A stretch of 64,000 nt of DNA from Cherax quadricarinatus (Eukaryota > Arthropoda > Malacostraca > Decapoda > Parastacidae): the NCBI RefSeq assembly GCF_038502225.1, contig NC_091372.1:6776200-6840199 (forward strand). The letters run 5' to 3'. Positions within the stretch are counted from its first letter, which is position 1. Each line of letters opens with the position of its first letter. This document shows positions 22,701 to 35,985 of this stretch, in pieces. The notes under the pieces were generated by a model. The model saw nothing but the letters and a program-made list of their open reading frames with translations. It did no database searches and was not told the origin of the DNA. The position numbers and the translations under genes are program-made.

Positions 22701-25700
22701 TTAGTTTAGTGCCAGGAATGTCTGCATTGTTTATTCTGGACCCTATTTTGAAATTGGAATATTTTGAACTTGGTGTTAAATTGGCCAAATTACCAATTTC
22801 CAAACACTTTATTCGTAGTTTATTGGGTAGTTGAAACAGTTGACTGGGTGATTTCTTGTGCTCAATTGATAAAACAGAAGAAATACTAGAGAAATAGTTA
22901 AGAATTTGGTCGACTGGAATAATGTAATTTGCAAAATCGCTGATGCGTAAATATTGTTGATGCAGCAAAATTCGCGAGAGCATAATTTCATTAATTTTCC
23001 ATCAAATTTTGTACTTTTTGTTTTATTACCTTCAGAAAAAGATTCTCTACTATTTCATAAAAAAAAAAAAAAAAATTCTTGGACCCTGGCTGTCACACTT
23101 GAGATTTGGCATCTGGACCCTCAAAGGGTTAACCAGCCATTATGGGCAAAAGGCGTGCCAGATTTTAAATAATGCTGGATACTAGTGTGATTTTTTTTAA
23201 TAGATCCTATTTTTACATATTATTTTTTAGCATTATCTGTGTATGTCAGGTGAGGGAGAAGAGTAAGGAGAAAGTCAAGACAGGAAAATTTGAAGGAAAT
23301 ATTGATGACAGATCATGAGAAACAGTGAGAAGACAAAAGTTAAATCAATTCAAGAGTGTTCTGAGGACAGAAAGGCAGGAATAAACACAAAGTTGAAACT
23401 ATGATTAATGTTAGGAGGAAAGATAGTTTTAGCACTTCTTTTGTGCTCTCTAAGTCAGTCAGACAAAAAAAAGGAGCCAGTTTCACCAAAGTACTGGAGG
23501 GTAGGTGGAGCAGGATATAAAACCAGAAGCATCAGTGATGAGAGATGAAATTTCCTTACTGTGTGTGGGTTATTTGTGAAATATACTGAAATTTATATTC
23601 TCTGTATTCCCTCTTTTATATTATAGCTACTTACCATGCCAGTTATATAAACTTTATTCTGCTGAGTTACTATACATCCATTATTTACATCTCAACTTTG
23701 AAAATCCTTATACAGACTGTGCATTCAGTACTTTTTTTTTCCATTATATGTTTAGAATCCCACCCCTCCTTCAGAGTGCAGGCACTGTACTTCCCACCTC
23801 CAGGACTCTGGTCTGGCTAAGTGGTTCCCTCTGAATCCCTTCATAAATATTACTATAAATGAAGCCATTTGCTTCCACTCACTCCTATCTAACACACTCA
23901 CACAGGCCTTGTCAAAGTCCCTAGAACTCAAAGGCTCCTTTACCCCCTACCTCCAACATTTCCTAGGAAAACTCCTACTCCTCTATTCCTCTGTCCCAGA
24001 TTTATATGCCCTCCTATATTTCTCCAGCCTCTTTAAATGTCTGAATCCCCTCAAAAAACATGTCTGAGCCCTCCGAATAATACTTTTGGTTATTCCACAC
24101 CTCTTAATATCTAAACTCCAAATTCTCTGCATATATTCACACCACATATTGCCCTTCAAATACATCTCAGCTGCCTCCAACCTCTTCTTTGCTGCAATAT
24201 TCAAAACTCAAGACTTACATCCATACAACAGTGTTAGTACCACTATACTCTGGCACATTTCCCCTTTTTGCTTCCATGGATAAAGTTCTTAGTTTCCACA
24301 TATGCCTCAATGCACCAACCTCTTTTTGTCATTTCTATGGTTCACCTCATCACTCATAAAACCATCTGTCGAGAGGTACACTCCCAAATATCTGAACACA
24401 TTCACTTCCTCCATACACTCCCTCCCTTCCTTCCAATGTGATATCCAATCTCTCACTGCATATATATTTTTTGATACTCTCATCACCTTGCTCTTTCCTA
24501 TATTCACTTTTAATTTGTTTCTTTTACATACCCTCCCAAATTAGTTCACCAACCTTTACAACTTCTCTTCAGACTCTTCGAAAGGAAATTTTTTTATTTT
24601 ATTATCACACTGGCCGATTCCCACCAAGGCAGGGTGGCCTGAAAAAGAAAAACTTTCACCATCATTCACTCCATCACTGTCTTGCCAGAAGGGTGCTTTA
24701 CACTACAGTTTTTAAACTGCAACATTAACACCCCTCCTTCAGAGTGCTGGCACTGTACTTCCCATCTCCAGGACTCAAGTCCGGCCTGCCGGTTTCCCTG
24801 AATCCCTTCATAAATGTTACTTTGCTCACACTCCAACAGCAGGAAATGTTATCAGAAAAATGCAACTCTGACAACTCCCACTTTATACCAAATTCACCTT
24901 CTTTTAATCCCACTCCTCCCTGAAAGAAAATGAACACTAACTTGGATCTCGATGCCAACATAATTTTCTATTAATTTAGTTTGGGAACAACTGTACTACA
25001 CTTTAATAATTCATCTCACCTACCCTCTGTCCTGGAAAAGCAACCTCTGGATTCATAGTGATGGCAATACGGGCTAGAGCTTGTGCTGCCACTGTTTTGC
25101 CCTTCTTTGTGCCTTCTGAGGCCAGGCCAAGAAGAGCCTTCGTACCTCCCTGTTGCACTACTAAACCTCGGTTTTCCTGCAGCTGACAAATAGCATTGAA
25201 CAATCTGAAACATTGAAATTTTCTGCATAAATTCACATAATGATATATAGAAAGTAATTTGTAGACTTTTTTCATAAAAAACTATCACATGATTAAACTT
25301 GCTTTTAAACAGAGTGGTGTGCAAAGAATCTTATACTATACATAAAAATATTTCACACACACACATGCAGCACACTTTCTGTACATACTAGTAAATGGGA
25401 AAAATTTAAAATATCGTAGTATGTGATTATGTTAGCACCAACTTTGACTTTGAAATTAACTTTTGTACTTGAAGTCCCTTGTTTTAGCCCTACTTACTCC
25501 AGTTTGTGGAGATGGAATTATTTCTGGTCATGTATTTCCTGAATAGATTTTGTATTTGTCTGAACATGATGGCTGAGGAATGCTACAGTACATTAATACA
25601 CTTAACCAACTTCCAGTTACATCTCAGAAAGGCAGAGTACAATGTGTGATTACAGTACGTTATGGTTATTTTAATGTTGATACATCATCAAAGTTTTATG

Positions 25701-28700
25701 CAAATGTCAGTTGAATCATTGTACATTCCTAAGAACATCTATTGTGCCAAAAACTAGGATATCAGACAGGAGAGGCATCCACCTAACATATATACTGTCC
25801 ACTGAACACATTTAGCACAATGACTAGTTTCATGCAAGGAGTGAATTTTCCCATTTCTGCATCTGTATAAACCTATAGTACCCCATATATATATATATAT
25901 ATATAATCACAGTAAATACACTATAATAGCATATGCTACTGTTTTGACTTAACACTTATTTAAAGAAATTTGCTCCAAAAAGGAAAAAATACTTAGATAA
26001 AACCATTGTATATATTGAACATTTTCCAAGCTTACAAATGTTTTAATTTTCTCCAAAATTTTGCAACTTATGCATTGAAAAATGATCTATTGCTTTTGCA
26101 TCAACATTATTATCATAAAATACTGAATGCTCAAACTTATCACATCTAGATTCACAAAAGTACCATCTACAGTATTTACCTTTGACAAAACCTTTTTTTT
26201 TTTTCTATAAGATATAACAAACTATACCTTGCAATCAGTTCCCTGGAATTATGACTATCTGTCTTGCTGAGAGCTGCAAGAGCTCCTGCAGCACCTTCTT
26301 CAGCCAGTACTTTGATACGTTTTTCAACAAAATCTGGGTCATCTAGATCATGAGTCTCGGGAACATGCTGCTTCGCAAACTTGGCCAACTCGACCATCTC
26401 CGGAATTATTTCTTGTTTGTCATATGCATTACAGAGGTTGACAAAGGTTGCCACGACACCATATAAACAATTCATGTCACCAGACTGAGAAAAAAAATAA
26501 GAAAAATGAATAAGCCATAAGTACAGGAAAATATATATAAAAAAAACCTACCATAAGGCTAAAATATTATAGGGGTTTTAGGGTATGCCTCCTCACACTA
26601 TCAAAATAAGTGAGACAGTGACATACCTGTGTCCAATTTCAAGCTTTCTATACTCACAGCCTAGCTTGATCAGCCAGCCTTTTACTACCCATAGCAGTTA
26701 GGCCTCCACAGTCATCACAACAGGAAATATTAGGTACATCAAGATAATTTTGGTGTATAACTAAATAGTACTAATATTTTTTCAACATGTCAGCTGTCTC
26801 TCGCCGAGGCAGAGTGACTCCAAAAAAAGACGCTTTTACCATCATTCACACATAATCACTGTCTTTGCAGAGGCACTCAAGATACAACAGTTTAGATGTC
26901 ACTCCAAACAGCCAATATCCCAAATCCCTCCTTGTATTTTAGAAGTGATCAAAGATCCTAGGACTGAAATGTTTTCTAACAAATATTTCTTAGTGTTTGG
27001 TCACATGTCTTTTTAAATTACTTCTTAGTATTAATTACCATGTTTTATATCAAATTGCTTTTGTAATGTAAATTCACTCTAGGCAATCAGAACAATGCAG
27101 GTTGCACATCAGTGCTAGTGGACATTACAGTGGAACCGCTACTTGCGAGTTTAATCCATTCCATGACCTTGCTCGCAACTGGATTTGCTCGTTTGCAGAG
27201 TCAATTTTCCCCATTTAAATTAATTGAAATGCAATTAATCCGTTCCAGTGGAATTCTGTACTTAAATAATTTCACTAATATCAACTCTATGGCTTATTTA
27301 TCTATCTCACTTCATCTAATACAACATAATAAACAATATAAATAACATAGAAACCTGATATATATACTCTAAAATGAATAAAATATGTCATTCATGTAGT
27401 GGCATGGGCAGTGTCGGCAGTGGACGAGAGTTTGTCTGGAGACTGGGCAAAATACTTCATGAATAATTTCGCTAATATCATCTATATGGCTTATTTATAT
27501 ATCACAGTTCATCTAATATGACATAACAGACAATATAAATAACATAGAAACACGATATATACTCTAGAATGAATAAAATATGTCATTATGTAATAGGTGG
27601 AGGCGGCCACAACCGCTCCCTCTATGCTGTGGTAAACACTGCCATCTAGTGACGGCCTTTTGAAGATGTCTATTATAATTATTATATGTAGTACATTGTT
27701 ATTATATATGTATCATTATTATACATATTATATTATTATTATTGTATTATATGTTGTGAGTGTGGGGGAAGTTCGTGAGGCAGTAGGTAAAATGAAAGGG
27801 GGTAAGGCAGCCGGGATTGATGGGATAAAGATAGAAATGTTAAAAGCAGGTGGGGATATAGTTTTGGAGTGGTTGGTGCAATTATTTAATAAATGTATGG
27901 AAGAGGGTAAGGTACCTAGGGATTGGCAGAGAGCATGCATAGTTCCTTTGTATAAAGGCAAAGGGGATAAAAGAGAGTGCAAAAATTATAGGGGGATAAG
28001 TCTGTTGAGTGTACCTGGTAAAGTGTATGGTAGAGTTATAATTGAAAGAATTAAGAGTAAGACGGAGAATAGGATAGCAGATGAACAAGGAGGCTTTAGG
28101 AAAGGTAGGGGGTGTGTGGACCAGGTGTTTACAGTGAAACATATAAGTGAACAGTATTTAGATAAGGCTAAAGAGGTCTTTGTGGCATTTATGGATTTGG
28201 AAAAGGCGTATGACAGGGTGGATAGGGGGGCAATGTGGCAGATGTTGCAAGTGTATGGTGTAGGAGGTAGGTTACTGAAAGCAGTGAAGAGTTTTTACGA
28301 GGATAGTGAGGCTCAAGTTAGAGTATGTAGGAAAGAGGGAAATTTTTTCCCAGTAAAAGTAGGCCTTAGACAAGGATGTGTGATGTCACCGTGGTTGTTT
28401 AATATATTTATAGATGGGGTTGTAAGAGAAGTAAATGCGAGGGTCTTGGCAAGAGGCGTGGAGTTAAAAGATAAAGAATCACACACAAAGTGGGAGTTGT
28501 CACAGCTGCTCTTTGCTGATGACACTGTGCTCTTGGGAGATTCTGAAGAGAAGTTGCAGAGATTGGTGGATGAATTTGGTAGGGTGTGCAAAAGAAGAAA
28601 ATTAAAGGTGAATACAGGAAAGAGTAAGGTTATGAGGATAACAAAAAGATTAGGTGATGAAAGATTGAATATCAGATTGGAGGGAGAGAGTATGGAGGAG

Positions 28701-31700
28701 GTGAACGTATTCAGATATTTGGGAGTGGACGTGTCAGCGGATGGGTCTATGAAAGATGAGGTGAATCATAGAATTGATGAGGGAAAAAGAGTGAGTGGTG
28801 CACTTAGGAGTCTGTGGAGACAAAGAACTTTGTCCTTGGAGGCAAAGAGGGGAATGTATGAGAGTATAGTTTTACCAACGCTCTTATATGGGTGTGAAGC
28901 GTGGGTGATGAATGTTGCAGCGAGGAGAAGGCTGGAGGCAGTGGAGATGTCATGTCTGAGGGCAATGTGTGGTGTGAATATAATGCAGAGAATTCGTAGT
29001 TTGGAAGTTAGGAGGAGGTGCGGGATTACCAAAACTGTTGTCCAGAGGGCTGAGGAAGGGTTGTTGAGGTGGTTCGGACATGTAGAGAGAATGGAGCGAA
29101 ACAGAATGACTTCAAGAGTGTATCAGTCTGTAGTGGAAGGAAGGCGGGGTAGGGGTCGGCCTAGGAAGGGTTGGAGGGAGGGGGTAAAGGAGGTTTTGTG
29201 TGCGAGGGGCTTGGACTTCCAGCAGGCATGCGTGAGCGTGTTTGATAGGAGTGAATGGAGACAAATGGTTTTTAATACTTGACGTGCTGTTGGAGTGTGA
29301 GCAAAGTAACATTTATGAAGGGATTCAGGGAAACCGGCAGGCCGGACTTGAGTCCTGGAGATGGGAAGTACAGTGCCTGCACTCTGAAGGAGGGGTGTTA
29401 ATGTTGCAGTTTAAAAACTGTAGTGTAAAGCACCCTTCTGGCAAGACAGTGATGGAGTGAATGATGGTGAAAGTTTTTCTTTTTCGGGCCACCCTGCCTT
29501 GGTGGGAATCGGCCGGTGTGATAATAAAAAAAAAAAATGTACTATTATTATTATTAATATACGTATTGTTATTATTCATATTGTTATTATTCATATTATT
29601 ATTATACATATTATTATTATTATTATATAAATTATTTGTAATTTTTATTCACACAAAAAATATAAGATTTACTGTTATTCCTTATTGCAATAATTGTATA
29701 AATATGTCAACCCATTCATGACTGTTTACTCTGTTTACACTGAAACAGCCCAGCAATGGACCATTTCTCCTATAGGTTGAGCTTAATTTCAAGGCACATT
29801 TCGTCATGAAAGCAATCAAAATCATATCTATTTCTGTAATTTATCTTCCATTCTATCAAATGAGACCAAAAAAAACGAGAATACAACCATAAAAACCATT
29901 CAAAATTACCACTAAGGAGTGGCTAATTGCTGAGAAGTGAACTCCATTATTTATGCTTAGATTTCTTTCATTTTTGGTGTACATTAAGAAGCATCTTTCC
30001 ATCATACATTGCCCAAGTTTCAATAAGATAGTCCAACAAACAAATGAGATACAATTACCGTGATCAAGAGCAAGAGCCCCTCACCAGTGTCAAGGAATAT
30101 GCCTTGAGGTCTGCTCGCTTGTGGAAATTTTGCTCGCGATGGAAGCAAAAAATCGACCCATCGACTGCTCATATTTGGAAAAACTCGCATGTGGACACGC
30201 TCGCAAGTAGAGGTTCCACTGTATATCAGTTAAGGTGTGCTGTGCATTGCAGAAGTCAAGATGCTATACCAAACAATATTGCATTGTTTACCTAAATGTG
30301 TACATCTTGGCTAAGCATTCTCTTTTACTGTACACTTTATATTCCTGCAGGAACAGCACTAAAGGATTTCACTAAAAATAAAGACAAGACTAGATATTCT
30401 GAATTGTTCTTATGCAACTGGAATAAACCCTTTGAATAAAAGTGAAGATCTTTTTAAACTGGAACTGCATGTGGACAGAAGTGTTTTAAATTAATAGTAT
30501 GACTTAAATATATATTATATTGCTTTTTTTTGGAGGGAGCTTACTGATTCTACTAGTCAAGGCACCAATTAAAAAGGCAGTAAATGACACACTTAGGTGC
30601 AGTGAATACATTCATTAATGAAAATAAAGCCCACTGTGTGTGCAAAACAGTGAGTCAGTAGAGAATACATTAGAAAGAGGTGTAATGCTTGCATGGGAGC
30701 ATCCTGGACAGACGAAGGCCCCATTTATACAGCTGCTTAGGCTTTGGGTTACTGCTGTAAAGTGAAATGTAGCCTCTTTTCACTTACAAATGTATATAAA
30801 AGCCTGAAAACATGTTCACAATATCATATACAGTGGACCCCCGCATAACGATCACCTCCGAATGCGACCAATTATGTAAGTGTATTTATGTAAGTGCGTT
30901 TGTACGTGTATGTTTGGGGGTCTGAAATGGACTAATCTACTTCACAATATTCCTTATGGGAACAAATTCAGTCAGTACTGGCACCTGAACATACTTCTGG
31001 AGTGAAAAAATATCGTTAACCGGGGGTCCACTGTATTAGGTGAGCAATAGCGCTAGACCTTAAAAATACATATACAGTACACACATTACTTACCTTAAAA
31101 TATTTTCATCCTTAGCTTATAGTGAGTGATGAATATAATTATTGTAGGAAGCCTAAATAAATGAAGAATAGGTATAATTGAAAACTGCTACATAAGTGAA
31201 ATGCTGTAAAGCGAAGCGCTGTACAACAGCCCGCCTGTATTATGTTGGCTTCTGGACACCTGGATAACTTGTGAATACAACAAAAACTAAATGTTTGGCT
31301 AACATGAAGCTACCCTGATTCTGTGCTGACAAGGGCAGATTCTAAACATTTGTCTTTTGACTTCTTTTTTGATAGCTAGTTTAGCATTTGTTCATATCAT
31401 GAGTTGACTGTTCTCAGTAGATAGCACTGTGACTTCTGCATACATACTGGTGTTCTTTAACCCATACTTCTTCCACATCTGGGTGGCTGTGTGGCTCTAG
31501 CAAGGTCCTTGATAGTGGAAGTGATAACTATGATATTGTTGTTTATGGCCAGGTGTTTCCAAGGTTGGTGGGACCACCACAGGTGGGGAAAAATGACGTT
31601 CCTATCAATGTTTCTGTTTTAGGTATTGCCATGCTTTCAAGGTCTCTCTTTCCTGTAGTCATGTATGAAGTAAGACGAGAATTGGAGCGTGGAGATCCTG

Positions 31701-33093
31701 TATTTAATATCACATTCTGCTTTTAGCAGCTCCAGCCTACATACTCCATATGCTCTTAGGGAGATACCTACAGTCTGCTCTTATAAAGCTCCTCTATACA
31801 GTGCAATTTTTTTGCAAATGTGATTGAAAAAGTGTATTCACAATGTATAGTGCATACTATGAAGATTTTTCCATGCACTATTCAATATTGGATGTACATT
31901 TTCAATCCCATTTACAAAAAAATGAACCATATATAGGAGCTTTATAAGAGAGCTTACTGTATTATAAGGAACATGCAGCTCAGAGTTTCTACAAGAATGC
32001 AATATTATCAAAGAAATTCCCACACTCCGATTCCTGTCTAACTTCATACATGACAGCAGGAAAAGAGCACCTAAAATTATAGTAACAACCAAAATAGAGA
32101 AATAAACTGAGAGAGAGATTTTTCACACCTGTAGTAGTGCCAGACTTGCCAACACCTGTCAACAAGCAACAACACTGCAGTCATTGCTTCCACTACCATC
32201 AAGAACCTTACTAGAGCCAAACATAGCCACCAAGATATAGAAAAAATGTAGGAGTCTTGATAATTTCTTTCAGTGGATGTTGCAAACATTGCACAGGGTA
32301 AAAGTCACAGGGCATTATTATGTGGGTCAAAGAACACCAGTATGCATGCAGAATGCATAACACAAACAATGTGTGTACAATATTATACAATAAGACTTTG
32401 AAAATCATCTCACCTTATCCAAAAGAGAAGAAACCATACACAACACAGAATATTTTGGTACTACCCTATCATGTCAACCTAATAATACTTCCTTCACTAA
32501 AAATTTTAACAGCAACACTGCATTTAAAAATTTAGATAATATATATGTGAAAACTTTCTGATTAAGAATTTCCACAAAATAATGAAAGTTGTGTTTTTAT
32601 AAGATTCTTATTAATTTAATATAGAGTTAACTGGAAAAATGCAAAGATTGAAAGTTTAAAGTAAATTAGGAAATTTGTTTAGGATTCAAATGCTCTGTTT
32701 TTATTCAACTGATTTTAGTTATCCTACTGACTGGTTACAAACTATGAAATGTTACATGCAAATGAATGTTCAGAATAAAATACAATGGAGTCATGTACAA
32801 TAGTGTAAAATTAGTGCTGACTGCAATCTACTGGTAGGTCCAGGACTTTACAAACTGGTTGTTATAAGAACTAATAAAATCTCAGATCCAAACATTTTAA
32901 CCTGTTAACAGTCCAAGTCACTCTTCATCTTACTGTCACATGACCATATTAAGTCCATAGATTAATGCAATACACCTACAATACAAGCTACTTACTGCTA
33001 AATGCCTTCACTGTGTTCCTTGAGAATGACTAATAAATCATGGAAACTCTTGCAAATGTTTCTGTTCCATTGTAGTCAAACTGCACAATATAA

Positions 33094-33143
<50 letters not shown>

Positions 33144-34432
33144 TTTTCAACAAGTCGGCCGTCTCCCACCGAGGCAGGGTGACCCAAAAAAGAAAGAAAA
33201 TCCCCAAAAAGAAAATACTTTCATCATTCAACACTTTCACCACACTCGCACATTATCACTGTTTTTGCAGAGGTGCTCAGAATACAACAGTCTAGAAGCA
33301 TACACATATAAAGATACACAACATATCCCTCCAAACTGCCAATATCCCAAACCCCTCCTTTAAAGTGCAGGCATTGTACTTCCCATTTCCAGGACTCAAG
33401 TCCGACTATATGAAAATAACCGGTTTCCCTGAATCCCTTCACTAAATATTACCCTGCTCACACTCCAACAGATCGTCAGGTCCCAAGTACCATTCGTCTC
33501 CATTCACTCCTATCTAACACGCTCACGCACGCTTGCTGGAAGTCCAAGCCCCTTACCCACAAAACCTCCTTTACCCCCTCTCTCCAACCCTTTCGAGGAC
33601 GACCCCTACTCCGCCTTCCTTCCCCGATAGATTTATATGCTTTCCATGTCATTCTACTTTGATCCATTCTCTCTAAATGACCAAACCACCTCAACAACCC
33701 CTCTTCTGCCCTCTGACTAATACTTTTATTAACTCCACACCTTCTCCTAATTTCCACACTCCGAATTTTCTGCATAATATTTACACCACATATTGCCCTT
33801 AAACAGGACATCTCCACTGCCTCCAACCGTCTCCTCGCTGCTGCATTTACCACCCAAGCTTCACACCCATATAAGAGTGTTGGTACTACTATACTTTCAT
33901 ACATTCCCTTCTTTGCCTCCATAGATAACGTTTTTTGACTCCACATATACCTCAATGCACCACTCACCTTTTTTCCCTCATCAATTCTATGATTAACCTC
34001 ATCCTTCATAAATCCATCCGCCGACACGTCAACTCCCAAGTATCTGAAAACATTCACTTCTTCCATACTCCTCCTCCCCAATTTGATATCCAATTTTTCT
34101 TTATCTAAATCATTTGACACCCTCATCACCTTACTCTTTTCTATGTTCACTTTCAACTTTCTACCTTTACACACATTCCCAAACTCATCCACTAACCTTT
34201 GCAATTTTTCTTTAGAATCTCCCATAAGCACAGTATCATCAGCAAAAAGTAACTGTGTCAATTCCCATTTTGAATTTGATTCCCCATAATTTAATCCCAC
34301 CCCTCTCCCAAACACCCTAGCATTTACTTCCTTTACAACCCCATAAAAAAAACTCTTTACAGCATTTAATAACTTACCACCTATTCCATATACTTGCAAC
34401 ATCTGCCACATTGCTCCTCTATCCACTCTATC

Positions 34433-34507
<75 letters not shown>

Positions 34508-35948
34508 CATCTTCTTCTTCTTTCTTTCAACACATCAGCCGTATCCCACCGAGGCGGGGTGGCCCAAAAGGAAAAACAAAAGTTTCTCCTTTTACATTTA
34601 GTAATATATACAGGAGAAGGGGTTACTAGCCCCTTGCTCCCGGCATTTTAGTTGCCTCTTACAACACGCATGGCGTACGGAGGAAGAATTCTGTTCCACT
34701 TCCCCATGGAGATAAGAGGAAATAAACAAGAACAAGAACTAGAAAGAAAATAAAAGAAAACCCAGAGGGGTATGTATATATACGCTTGTACATGTATGTG
34801 TAGTGTGACCTAAGTGTAAGTAGAAGTAGCAAGATGTACCTGAAATCTTGCATGTTCATGAGACAGAAAAAAGGACACCAGCAATCCTACCATCATGTAA
34901 AACAATCACAGGCTTTCGTTTTACACTCACTTGGCAGGACGGTAGTACCTCCCTGGGCGGTTGCTGTCTACCAACCTACTACCTAGATATATATATCTTT
35001 CTTTCAACACACCGGCCGTATCCCACCGAGGCGGGGTGGCCCAAAAGGAAAAACAAAAGTTTCTCCTTTTACATTTAGTAATATATACAGGAGAAGAGGT
35101 TACTAGCCCCTTGCTCCCGGCATTTTAGTCGCCTCTTACAACACGCATGGCTTACGGAGGAAGAATTCTGTTCCACTTCCCCATGGAGATAAGAGGAAAT
35201 AAACAAGAATAAGAACTAGAAAGAAAATAGAAGAAAACCCAGAGGGGTGTGTATATATGTGCTTGTACATGTATGTGTAGTGTGACCTAAGTGTAAGTAG
35301 AAGTAGCAAGACGTACCTGAAATCTTGCATGTTCATGAGACAGAAAAAAGGACACCAGCAATCCTACCATCATGTAAAACAATCACAGGCTTTCGTTTTA
35401 CACTCACTTGGCAGGACGGTAGTACCTCCCTGGGCGGTTGCTGTCTACCAACCTACTACCTAGATATATATATTCTTTCTTCTTTCTTTCTTTCAACACA
35501 CCAGCCGTATCCCACCGAGGTGGGGTGGCCCAAAAGGAAAAACAAAAGTTTCTCCTTTCATATTTAGTAATATATACAGGAGAAGGGGTTACTAGCCCCT
35601 TGCTCCTGGCATTTTAGTCGCCTCTTACAACACGCATAGCTTATGGAGGAAGAATTCTGTTCCACTTCCCCATGGAGATAAGAGGAAATAAACAAGAACA
35701 AGAGCTAGTAAGAAAATAGAAGAAAACCCAGAGGGGTGTGTATACATATGCTTGTACATGTATGTGTAGTGTGACCTAAGTGTAAGCAGAAGTAGCAAGA
35801 CGTACCTGAAACCTTGCATGTTTATGAGACAGAAAAAACACCAGCAATCCTACCATCGTGTAAAACAATTACAGGCTTACGTTTTACACTCACTTGGCAG
35901 GACGGTAGTACCTCCCTGGGCGGTTGCTGTCTACCAACCTACTACCTA

Positions 35949-35985
<37 letters not shown>

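Larger units (their letters stand above)
27128..30221. mobile_element. Composite TA-flanked element carrying an RTE-A insertion
   Basis: Left end CAGTGGAACCGCTACTTGCG and right end the inverse of CAGTGGAACCTCTACTTGCG, with TA outside. Inside lie an RTE-A copy (27753-29538), a fragment of the piggyBac-like MITE interior (about 29637-29915) and a piece of the I-like SINE head (about 30063-30110). Either a MITE has been enlarged by insertions, or two MITE ends happen to face each other 3 kb apart. Confidence 0.55.
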
